Below are positions 14,591 through 21,549 of a DNA stretch of 22,997 nt, one piece after another. The notes below the pieces were generated by a model that made no database searches, had not been told where the DNA came from, and worked only from the letters and a program-made list of their open reading frames with translations. Made by a program: the position numbers and the translations under genes. The stretch covers positions 1 through 22,997 of the forward strand of contig UQJW01000015.1 of NCBI GenBank assembly GCA_900541485.1. The letters run 5' to 3'. Numbering within the stretch: position 1 is the first letter of the stretch; each line of letters starts with the position of its first letter. Source of the stretch: an uncultured Dialister sp. (GTDB lineage: Bacteria; Bacillota; Negativicutes; Veillonellales; Dialisteraceae).

Positions 14591-15307
14591 ATGAAAAAGA
14601 ATATTTTTTCTTTCCTGACAAGCTTCTTTTCCGGTAAAGAAAATCCTGTTTTCTCCCGGATTATCCGCATTTTTTCAATGCTCCTGTATCCTTTTTTCAT
14701 TGTATTTAACTTTATCATTTCAAAAATACGGGATCTTTTTGACTTAGAACCTGAAAAAGAAGATCTCATCCCTGCCAGACCGGGCGATATTATCTGTGTA
14801 CACCGCATCGGATTTGAACATTTTGCCGTCTACATCGGAAATGACCGGGTCATTCATTATGATATGGATCCTTCGCAGGATTTTAAAATCTGTATCCATG
14901 AGGCTTCTCTGGATGCATTTCTGAACGGCATGGATATTTATTACACCTGCTGTTTCCCCGAAACTTACGGGGCACCTACGGAAAATATGGAATACTCTGC
15001 TTTCAAAAAACTCTCCGAACATCCCGAACGGGCAGACCGGCTTTGGAAATATTTAAAGGCGGTAGACTATCATTTATATACTCCGGAGGAAACCGTTGCG
15101 CGGGCAAAAAGCAGGCTCGGCGAAACCGACTACAACCTGATTACCAATAATTGTGAGCATTTTGCCCTCTGGTGCAAAACAGGTATTTCCGAATCTCACC
15201 AAATCGGCGGTCTTCTGGACGCTTTAATGATGACGGATATGAAAGGGAAAGTCTTTGAAATGTCTGCCTCTATGGCCGGCGAGAAAACCGTCCCATCTCA
15301 CGCATAA
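14591..15307 (+). CDS. LRAT-domain (NlpC/P60-like) protein with an N-terminal membrane segment
   Basis: This protein of about 238 residues has a lecithin:retinol-acyltransferase-type domain, a permuted NlpC/P60 thiol fold. The two signatures are present in the right order: RPGDIICVHRIGFEHFAVYI around residues 63-82 (His77, and His89 in the VIHYD that follows) and NNCEHFALWCKTG at 186-198 (Cys188 the expected nucleophile). A hydrophobic helix at about 24-46 precedes it, so it is probably membrane attached. LRAT-fold proteins include acyltransferases and phospholipases as well as peptidases; the bacterial ones are mostly uncharacterised. I start it at ATG 14591, with GAGGTGA (14573-14579) upstream; GTG 14576 is the alternative. 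It is co-transcribed with the TetR gene and ends in a terminator. Confidence 0.82.
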   Translation: MKKNIFSFLTSFFSGKENPVFSRIIRIFSMLLYPFFIVFNFIISKIRDLFDLEPEKEDLIPARPGDIICVHRIGFEHFAVYIGNDRVIHYDMDPSQDFKICIHEASLDAFLNGMDIYYTCCFPETYGAPTENMEYSAFKKLSEHPERADRLWKYLKAVDYHLYTPEETVARAKSRLGETDYNLITNNCEHFALWCKTGISESHQIGGLLDALMMTDMKGKVFEMSASMAGEKTVPSHA

Positions 15308-15343
15308 AAAAAAGAACGGAAACTTTTCTCCGCTCTTTTTTTA
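15306..15343. terminator. Bidirectional terminator between the LRAT and GNAT genes
   Basis: AAAAAAAAGA and CGGA pair with TCCG and TCTTTTTTT around an eight-base loop with one internal mismatch. It begins in the LRAT stop codon, and the convergent GNAT gene ends a few bases beyond. Confidence 0.75.
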
Positions 15344-15350
15344 TTGCTCT

Positions 15351-15836
15351 TTAAAAGGTAAGACGCATCTGGTACCATGTGACATGTCCGTGTACAGATT
15401 CTGATTTTCCTTCTTCTTCAAACCCGAATTTACCGTAATACGGTATCAGTGCTTTTTTACAGGTCAAAACAAGGCCTTTTCTTCCTTGTGCCTTTGCATC
15501 GGCTATGACACGGTGCAATACTTGTGCCGCATATCCCCGTCTTCTTTCGGCAGGGATTGTATTGACTCCGAAAATCATCTGCCATTGTCCGCTTTCCTTA
15601 TGCATTTCCGCCTTTTCATACATTTCATCTTTTAAGTCAGACTCATCCGTCACCATACCGTCAACAAAAGAAATGAGCTTCCCGTCTTTCATTAAAAGCC
15701 AGAAATGATTGCCGTAACAGGCAAGCCGTTTTTGTAATATTTCCTTTGTCGCCGCTTCCGCCGGAGGAAAACATTCTTTTTCTACCGCTGCCAAAGCATT
15801 TACATCACCGGGAGTTCCCGTTCGTATTTCTAACAT
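15351..15836 (-). CDS. GNAT family N-acetyltransferase
   Basis: This is a 161-residue acetyl-CoA-dependent acetyltransferase of the GNAT fold. The acetyl-CoA binding motif A is visible as NTIPAERRRGYAAQVLHRVI, followed by GLVLTCKKALIPYYGKFGF, the usual closing motif. The substrate is unknown. The frame is open from 15866, but I start at 15836 because GAGGA is six bases upstream and the protein then begins MLEIRTGTPGDVNALAAVE. There is hardly any space for a separate promoter: the lysS terminator ends about 20 bases upstream, so it may be expressed by readthrough from lysS. Confidence 0.88.
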   Translation of the reverse strand: MLEIRTGTPGDVNALAAVEKECFPPAEAATKEILQKRLACYGNHFWLLMKDGKLISFVDGMVTDESDLKDEMYEKAEMHKESGQWQMIFGVNTIPAERRRGYAAQVLHRVIADAKAQGRKGLVLTCKKALIPYYGKFGFEEEGKSESVHGHVTWYQMRLTF

Positions 15837-15854
15837 TTCTATCCTCTGTTTCCA

Positions 15855-15892
15855 CAAAAAAAGCACTCACGGAAATTCCCGTAAGTGCTTTT
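15855..15892 (-). terminator. lysS terminator
   Basis: On the minus strand GCACTTACGG (15888-15879) pairs with CCGTGAGTGC (15872-15863), one G-U pair and a six-base loop, followed by TTTTTTT (15862-15856). It stands between lysS and the co-directional GNAT gene. Confidence 0.85.
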
Positions 15893-15895
15893 CTT

Positions 15896-17797
15896 TTAAT
15901 ATAATTTAGCGCCTGCCGGAATATGGTCATCCACAATAAGTAAGTGAAGTTTTTCTTCTCCCTCTTCCTCATGAATTGCAGAAAGAAGCATTCCGCAGGA
16001 ATCGATGCCCATCATGCTTCTTGGCGGCAGATTGACGATAGCAATCACCGTTTTCCCAATCAATTCTTCCGGTTCATAGAAAGCGTGGATACCGCTCAAA
16101 ATAATGCGGTCGGTTCCCGTTCCGTCATCTAATGTGAATTGAAGTAATTTTTTGCTCTTTTTTACAGCGACACAATCTTTGACTTTCACGGCACGGAAAT
16201 CAGACTTGCTGAAGGTTTCAAAATCAACCGTTTCTTCAAAAAGCGGTTCAATCTTGACTTTGGAGAAATCAATTTTTTCGGGAACGGTTTCTTCGGTTTT
16301 CGGTGTATGCTTTTCCGCATGTTCTTCGCCGCCCTCCGGTTTCATAGCCGGGAAGAGAAGAATATCGCGGATACTGGATGAATTTGTCATAAGCATGAAA
16401 AGACGGTCAAGGCCGATACCCAGTCCGCCTGTCGGAGGCATACCGTACTCAAGCGCTGTCAGGAAGTCTTCATCGACCGGATGCGCTTCGTCATCACCGT
16501 TCGCTCTTTCCTGCGCCTGCATTTCAAAACGGGCACGCTGGTCAAGAGGATCGTTTAATTCGGAGAAGCCGTTTGCCAGTTCTCTTCCGTAAATATAAGA
16601 CTCAAAGCGTATCGTATATCTCGGATCCTCGGGATCAAGCTTGGATAAAGGCGAAACTTCGATGGGGTGTTGGGTGATATGAACAGGCTGAATCAGATTC
16701 TTTTCTACATATTCATCAAATACGGCGGACAATAATTTACCGAATCCGTCAAATTCGCCATATTCTACATGGAGTTTGTCACAAATAGCACGTGCTTCTT
16801 CCACAGTCTTGCAGGCATCAAAGTCTTCTCCTGTATATTTTTTGACTGCTTCGGCCATTGTCAGTCTCGGCCACGGAGCTTTGACATCGATTTCCGTATC
16901 CTCATAGGTAAATTTCGTTGTGCCGTAGGATGCCATTGCACAGGCCATGACAATCTGCTCGGTCTGATCGATGACGTCTTCGATATCTCCATAGGCCTGA
17001 TAAGTTTCAATCGCGGTAAATTCCGGATTGTGACGGGTATCCATACCTTCGTTACGGAAGTTACGGGTAATTTCAAAAATGCGTTCATAGCCGCCCACAA
17101 GAAGTCGTTTCAGATACAATTCGGGAGCGATACGCATGTACATGGTCATATCCAGTGCATTGAAGTGGGTTATAAAAGGTCTGGCATTGGCACCGCCATA
17201 TAAAGGCTGGAGAACCGGAGTTTCCACTTCCAAAAATCCGTGGCTTGTATACCAGTTACGGATGGCTTGGAGCATATTCGCTCTCTTGACAAAGGTGGTC
17301 CGGACTTCCGGATTCGAAATCAAATCCAAATATCTCTGGCGGTAACGTTGTTCCACATCCGTAAGGCCGTGCCATTTTTCGGGAAGCGGACGGAGTGATT
17401 TGGAAAGCATGGTGAAAGAAAAAACACGAACAGTAACTTCCCCGGTATGGGTCGTAAATACCGTACCCTCTACACCAAGAATATCTCCCATGTCTACGAG
17501 CTTGAAGAGACTCCATTCTTTCTCGTCAAGAGCATCTTTACGGAAATACAGCTGGATATCGCCCTTTTCATCACGGAGTTTGCAGAAAGCGGTCTTGCCG
17601 TGTCCGCGGATAATCATGATACGGCCTGCCAATTTTACATGCTCTTCACTTTTTTCTAAAGCTTCTGCATCGGCAAGAATATCATTCGTATGATGTGTCC
17701 AGTCAAAACGGCCGCCGTAAGGCTCAAATCCCAATTCGGCGATTTTTTCCAATTTACCGCGACGGATTAACATCTGGTCGTTTAATTTTTCTGTCAT
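15896..17797 (-). CDS. lysS: Lysyl-tRNA synthetase, class II, with C-terminal tRNA-binding domain
   Basis: LysRS charges tRNA-Lys. At 633 residues this protein exceeds the usual ~490-500. Residues 1-489 are the normal enzyme: the OB-fold anticodon domain (about 55-130), motif 2 FRNEGMDTRHNPEFTAIE (247-264) and motif 3 GGLGIGLDRLFML (457-469). A charged linker (490-505) follows. Residues 521-633 form a second OB fold of the EMAP/Trbp111 tRNA-binding type: FRAVKVKDCVAVKKSKKLLQ at 534-553 and NLPPRSMMGIDSCGMLL near 589-605. The same domain ends many bacterial methionyl-tRNA synthetases. AAAGGA lies seven bases before the ATG. greA is 25 bases upstream in the same direction, so the two are co-transcribed. 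Confidence 0.95.
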   Translation of the reverse strand: MTEKLNDQMLIRRGKLEKIAELGFEPYGGRFDWTHHTNDILADAEALEKSEEHVKLAGRIMIIRGHGKTAFCKLRDEKGDIQLYFRKDALDEKEWSLFKLVDMGDILGVEGTVFTTHTGEVTVRVFSFTMLSKSLRPLPEKWHGLTDVEQRYRQRYLDLISNPEVRTTFVKRANMLQAIRNWYTSHGFLEVETPVLQPLYGGANARPFITHFNALDMTMYMRIAPELYLKRLLVGGYERIFEITRNFRNEGMDTRHNPEFTAIETYQAYGDIEDVIDQTEQIVMACAMASYGTTKFTYEDTEIDVKAPWPRLTMAEAVKKYTGEDFDACKTVEEARAICDKLHVEYGEFDGFGKLLSAVFDEYVEKNLIQPVHITQHPIEVSPLSKLDPEDPRYTIRFESYIYGRELANGFSELNDPLDQRARFEMQAQERANGDDEAHPVDEDFLTALEYGMPPTGGLGIGLDRLFMLMTNSSSIRDILLFPAMKPEGGEEHAEKHTPKTEETVPEKIDFSKVKIEPLFEETVDFETFSKSDFRAVKVKDCVAVKKSKKLLQFTLDDGTGTDRIILSGIHAFYEPEELIGKTVIAIVNLPPRSMMGIDSCGMLLSAIHEEEGEEKLHLLIVDDHIPAGAKLY

Positions 17798-17822
17798 TTT
17801 AAATCCTTTCTTTTCGTTTTAT

Positions 17823-18302
17823 TTATTTAATTTTTAATACTTTATATTTGATAACGCCCACAGGAGAATCGGATTCTACGATATCGCCTGCCTTGGCCCC
17901 CATCAGGGCCCGTCCTACCGGGGACTCATTCGAGATTTTTCCTTCGAAAGGATCTGATTCCGTGCTTCCCACAATGGTAACCGTTTCTTCCGTTTCATCA
18001 CTCATATCCTGGATGACAACCGTCACACCCAAATCCACGCGGCTTTTTCTGCCCCGCTTTTTACTGCTGATAACTTCTGCCGTCCGGATTTGCTGTTCCA
18101 GTTCTTTAATACGTCCTTCCACAAAAGACTGCTGGTTTTTCGCATCGTCATATTCGGAGTTTTCCGAAAGGTCGCCCATTGCAATGGCTTCTTTCAGCCT
18201 TTGAGCCACCTCGGCACGCGTTTTAGTCCGCAGCTCATCCAACTCTTTTTCTAATTTTTCAAGGCCTTCTTTGGTTATCAGCGTGCGCTGCAATTCTGCC
18301 AT
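17823..18302 (-). CDS. greA: Transcription elongation factor GreA
   Basis: GreA rescues backtracked RNA polymerase by stimulating transcript cleavage. This 159-residue protein has the N-terminal coiled coil with the acidic tip GDLSENSEYDDAK (Asp44 and Glu47 at the catalytic tip) and the C-terminal FKBP-like domain (VTIVGSTESDPFEGKISNES, then SPVGRALMG). The frame is open from 18359, but the start at 18302 (MAELQRTLITKEGLEKLEKE) gives the family length and has AAGGAG (18311-18316) eight bases upstream. It is followed by lysS in one operon. Confidence 0.95.
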   Translation of the reverse strand: MAELQRTLITKEGLEKLEKELDELRTKTRAEVAQRLKEAIAMGDLSENSEYDDAKNQQSFVEGRIKELEQQIRTAEVISSKKRGRKSRVDLGVTVVIQDMSDETEETVTIVGSTESDPFEGKISNESPVGRALMGAKAGDIVESDSPVGVIKYKVLKIK

Positions 18303-18361
18303 AACAACTACTCCTTTTCCTATTAATGAAAAAATAATATTTTTTATCCGTTTATTCATAT

Positions 18362-18389
18362 ATTATACACTACCGACCATGATTTACAA
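18362..18389 (-). promoter_or_regulatory. greA-lysS promoter
   Basis: On the minus strand TTGTAA (18384-18389) and TATAAT (18362-18367) are separated by 16 bp, about 60 bp upstream of the greA start. Confidence 0.6.
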
Positions 18390-18940
18390 CAAATTTCACG
18401 GCAATTACGGTACATCAAATTTTTCCGCCTTCTTTTTATTTCATTTTACTTTTTAAAATTGCCGCTTCTTTATATTTTTTCGACTTCTCATTTGCTTTTA
18501 TCATATAAAAATTTTTTCTAACGATGAAAAGGAAAATTATTTTATTCTCATTATTACTTTTCTATTCTCATTTTTGAAATCATTTTTGTCCGTTCTGACT
18601 CTTTTCAGGTCAAAATGAGTAATTTCCGGGGGTTTCATCCGATACACTATTTGAATTGCAATATATGTTTTGTATTTTATTTCATATTTATGTATATTTT
18701 CTTTATTTATTTTTCTCTATATTTTATTTTGGTATCCCCGAAAGTCCGATAAACAGGTTAATTTCAGGTTTGTATTTTTACCCCGTCAAAAAATATAATG
18801 TATCATGATGTATCCTTGCCTTTCCTCTCTATTCTGAATTGCATTGCTTTTTCTCCATTTATCTCATTTTTTCTTTTTTCTCCTTTAGACTCCTTTGATT
18901 TCCTTATAGAAAAAATATTTTATTTTTTTGATTTTTGGTC
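18390..18940. other. AT-rich stretch without a convincing gene
   Basis: About 550 bases of strongly AT-rich, T-rich sequence lie between the divergent greA and potE units. I see no reading frame with a start, Shine-Dalgarno and sensible protein on either strand. A TTGTAT-18-TATAAT pair at 18770-18799 could be a plus-strand promoter. Two GC islands (TTTCCGGGGG at 18631-18640 and ATCCCCGAAAG near 18734-18744) are partly complementary and could pair at long range. I cannot show that this matters. Confidence 0.5.
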
Positions 18941-18969
18941 TTGTACTTCTTGTCTTTCTATGTTATATT
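18941..18969 (+). promoter_or_regulatory. Candidate potE promoter with extended -10
   Basis: TTGTAC (18941-18946) and TATATT (18964-18969) are 17 bp apart, and the -10 is preceded by TGT (extended -10). Transcription would start near 18976, giving a leader of about 215 nt before potE. Confidence 0.5.
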
Positions 18970-18975
18970 TCAGTC

Positions 18976-19189
18976 AACAAAAGATTCGCGCCCTGCATAA
19001 TTGTCAGTTGAGCAGCGAAACACTTTCCCAAGTGTACGGTTTTCTTTTTTCCCTGTTTCTTTCACCATAACGAAAGCAAATAGGGTTTGCGTATGCTTTG
19101 AGGCATCAGAGCATTCCGGTGAAAACCCGGACAACTATTCCCCCATTCCGGTTTATTTCGGAAATTGGTAAAGAAAGAAGGGAACGGCC
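18976..19189 (+). ncRNA. Hairpin-rich 5' leader of potE (candidate regulatory RNA)
   Basis: The leader holds a row of hairpins. They are TTCGC..GCGAA (18985-19018), ACACTT-TCCC-AAGTGT (19019-19035, followed by a T-rich tract), GCAAA-TAGGG-TTTGC (19076-19090), TCCGG-TGAAAAC-CCGGA (19115-19131) and TTCCG-GTTTATTT-CGGAA (19146-19163) just before the Shine-Dalgarno. The second, with its T tract, resembles a weak terminator. The last two contain complementary CCGG segments that could form alternative pairs. The CCGGTGAAAACCCGG element recalls part of a cobalamin riboswitch core, but the other conserved boxes are missing, so I do not assign it. Function unknown. Confidence 0.4.
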
Positions 19190-20518
19190 TTGTCTGATAA
19201 CAGAAAAATGGGAGTGGTACAACTTACCACCGTCACTGCCATCAATATGATGGGCTCAGGAATTATTCTTCTTCCTGCAAAACTTGCCGAAATCGGTACT
19301 GTTTCAATTTTTTCATGGATTCTGGCTTCTATAGGTGCCACCATCCTCGCCTATGCTTTTGCCAAATGCGGCATGCACAGCAGAAAAGTAGGCGGCATGG
19401 GCGGCTATGCAGAATACCGCTTCGGGAAAGTCGGAAATTTTATTTCCAATTATTCCTATTCGATTTCTTTGATTATTGCTAATGTAGCTATTGCGACCGG
19501 TGTCGTAAGTTATATTTCTTACGTCTTCGGTTTTGATTTATCTCCGATTCAGGTTTGCCTGGCTACCATCCTCACGCTTTGTGCAGCTGCAACCATCAGT
19601 CTGGTCGGACCGAAAAAATTCGGGAGATTCACCACGTTGGGCGTCCTCTGTGTCTGCCTTCCCGTGGCCGGCTTAATCGTCTTCGGTGCAAGTCATTTCA
19701 ACCTTGCCACCTATCAGGCTGCCTGGAATCCTTCCGATGCTCCCTTTTATCTCACCATGCGTGATTCCATTGCAGTGATTCTTTGGGCTTTTCTCGGTCT
19801 GGAAACTGCGTGTGCCAATTCTGAAACGGTAGAAAATCCGGAAAAGAACGTACCTATCGCCGTTATGGCAGGTACACTGCTTGCCGGAGTATGCTATACC
19901 ACATCTACGGCTCTGATCGGCGGCATTGTACCTCATTCCGAACTGATCGGTTCGGGTGCACCTTTCGGTCTCGCCTATGCCATGATGTTTGGGGAAACCG
20001 CAGGATACATTGTTTCCTGCATGCTCATCATCTCCTGCTTCGTATCTCTTACGGCTTGGCAGTTTACTGTTTCCGAAGTGGTCAGAGAAGCTTCTACCAT
20101 CGGACTTTTCCCCGGGTTCTTGAAAAAAGTCAATCAATTCAGTGCTCCTTATGTAGCCATCGGCACTTTGGTTATTATCCAGACACTGATGACACTTTCC
20201 ACAATCAGCCCTACTCTTTTAAAACAGTTCAATATTCTGATTAATCTGGCTGTTATGATTAATCTTGTTCCCTATCTGCTTTCCATGGCAGCTGTACCGG
20301 ATTTGCAAAAAGCGGAAGGTATTTCTCCCGCAAAAGCAAAATTCACAAACATGGCAGCCATTATCGGCGGTATATACAGTGTGTATGCTGTATACGGCTG
20401 CGGTTGGGAGATTATCCTCTACGGGACGCTGGCCAATGTACTCGGCCTTTGTATCTATGGAATTAAGAATGCAAGATTCCATACATCCTCTCTCCAAACG
20501 TACCCGCCAAAAAAATGA
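19190..20518 (+). CDS. potE: PotE-type putrescine/ornithine (amino acid-polyamine) antiporter
   Basis: This is a 442-residue APC-superfamily antiporter with about 12 membrane helices, closely resembling E. coli PotE, which exchanges putrescine for ornithine. Matching stretches include KMGVVQLTTVTAINMMGSGI at 6-25, SRKVGGMGGYAEYRFGK, and LWAFLGLETACAN (198-210). Residues reported for E. coli PotE are kept at Cys60, Glu75, Trp199 and Glu205 (E. coli 62, 77, 201, 207), but the equivalents of Trp422 and Glu433 appear to be Leu and His. The start is TTG 19190, with AGAAGGGA a few bases upstream and an N-terminus that aligns with PotE; ATG 19208 has no Shine-Dalgarno. No ornithine or other decarboxylase gene is adjacent. 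Other substrates, such as cadaverine/lysine or agmatine, are possible. Confidence 0.85.
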   Translation: MSDNRKMGVVQLTTVTAINMMGSGIILLPAKLAEIGTVSIFSWILASIGATILAYAFAKCGMHSRKVGGMGGYAEYRFGKVGNFISNYSYSISLIIANVAIATGVVSYISYVFGFDLSPIQVCLATILTLCAAATISLVGPKKFGRFTTLGVLCVCLPVAGLIVFGASHFNLATYQAAWNPSDAPFYLTMRDSIAVILWAFLGLETACANSETVENPEKNVPIAVMAGTLLAGVCYTTSTALIGGIVPHSELIGSGAPFGLAYAMMFGETAGYIVSCMLIISCFVSLTAWQFTVSEVVREASTIGLFPGFLKKVNQFSAPYVAIGTLVIIQTLMTLSTISPTLLKQFNILINLAVMINLVPYLLSMAAVPDLQKAEGISPAKAKFTNMAAIIGGIYSVYAVYGCGWEIILYGTLANVLGLCIYGIKNARFHTSSLQTYPPKK

Positions 20519-20525
20519 ACAAATG

Positions 20526-20556
20526 AAAACGACTCCTTCCGGGGAGTCGTTTTTAA
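20526..20556. terminator. Bidirectional terminator between potE and the URO-D-family gene
   Basis: AAAACGACTCC (20526-20536) is inverted at 20543-20553, with a six-base loop TTCCGG and a T5 tail. Plus-strand potE and the minus-strand gene converge on it. Confidence 0.88.
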
Positions 20557-20561
20557 TTTCA

Positions 20562-21539
20562 CTACTGTTTCTTTAGTAATTTATTTTCTATTTCTTTTTT
20601 CGCCCGGCTCATGAAGAGGAGAATGTCTTTTTCATTTTGTTCCTGTCCGGTGCATTCGGAAAATAAAATGATTTTCCGTCCTTTTGTTTGTTTCATGATT
20701 TCATACAGCCGGTACTCGATATGGTTTTTGTTTTTCCCTGCAAGCTCTTTTCTTCCCGGTCCCGTCATGAGACAGCGGTCTGTCAGTACAGCTGCTTCTT
20801 CTACTGTAGGAAGAGATTCTCCAGCATGCCAGCTGAAAATCTGGGCAGGATATTTTCTGAGGAGAGGAAACATGATATTTTCACCGGGAGCATGAAGAAC
20901 ATTGCACCATCCCGGCGAAGCGGATAAAACGGCGAGATCATAAGGTCTGCCGTATTCTTTATATATTTCTTCTTCCGTGACCGCATAGGACGCCTCGCCT
21001 GCTACAAAAAAAATACCGTCCGCTCCCATTTCTATGACTCGCCGGACAAATGCACAGGTAGATTCCGTAACGGTTTCCAAAACCTGTTTTGCTTCCTTTC
21101 CGTATCCGTCTTTTATATATTCTTTAAAAGCGGGAAACAGACGGGCCGCTGTTGTTAAGGGACTGAAAATCACATAAACAACAGGTACTTTCCCTTTTGT
21201 TTTTTTCAACAGACATCTTAAATAGTCCTGCTCTTCCGCCGGTGCCCCCTGATTCATTGACAGAGGTTTTATTTTCTCCCCGTCCGCCGGTTCCGGACCG
21301 GAAAAGAAATTCCGTCCGCCGCAAAAATCTTTGATGTACATATCACTGTGCATGGCAATAAGCAAATCCGGATTATACATCTGCAACATGCTCTCCATGA
21401 AATCTGCATGTTCCGAAGGAGTCATTTCCTTATCCGGAGAAATCCAAAGCGTATAGGGTATCGTATCTGCCGCCGCTCCATGAATAGCTGCTTCTATTCT
21501 TTCTTTTTTTGTCATCGTTTCCGGTTTTTTCTTTTTCAT
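20562..21539 (-). CDS. Uroporphyrinogen decarboxylase (URO-D) family protein
   Basis: This is a 325-residue TIM-barrel protein of the URO-D superfamily. The N-terminal MTKKERIEAAIHGAAADTIP and the core RRVIEMGADGIFFVAGEASY then LHAPGENIMFPLLRKYPAQI are typical of the branch that includes cobalamin/corrinoid methyltransferases and uncharacterised homologues. The true HemE substrate-binding motif near the N-terminus (RPVWxMRQAGR type) is absent, so it is unlikely to be the haem enzyme. An AAAGGAG Shine-Dalgarno precedes the ATG. It begins ten bases after the gamma-glutamyltransferase stop, so the two form an operon. A shared pathway is not evident from sequence. Confidence 0.8.
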   Translation of the reverse strand: MKKKKPETMTKKERIEAAIHGAAADTIPYTLWISPDKEMTPSEHADFMESMLQMYNPDLLIAMHSDMYIKDFCGGRNFFSGPEPADGEKIKPLSMNQGAPAEEQDYLRCLLKKTKGKVPVVYVIFSPLTTAARLFPAFKEYIKDGYGKEAKQVLETVTESTCAFVRRVIEMGADGIFFVAGEASYAVTEEEIYKEYGRPYDLAVLSASPGWCNVLHAPGENIMFPLLRKYPAQIFSWHAGESLPTVEEAAVLTDRCLMTGPGRKELAGKNKNHIEYRLYEIMKQTKGRKIILFSECTGQEQNEKDILLFMSRAKKEIENKLLKKQ

Positions 21540-21549
21540 GTCCTCTCCT

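Noticed and set aside
18631..18744. Long-range stem or repeat between the two GC islands
   Set aside because: The complementarity is only about eight bases with a mismatch and over 90 bases of loop; this is not distinguishable from chance.
18798..18959. N-terminal extension of the leader frame (start at 18798)
   Set aside because: The residues are almost all Phe, Leu, Ser and Ile from T-rich DNA, there is no Shine-Dalgarno, and the start overlaps a promoter-like -10.
19105..19160. Cobalamin riboswitch in the potE leader
   Set aside because: CCGGTGAAAACCCGG resembles part of the core, but the preceding GGGAA segment, the GCCACTG-type segment and the B12 box are missing, and the downstream gene is not B12 related.
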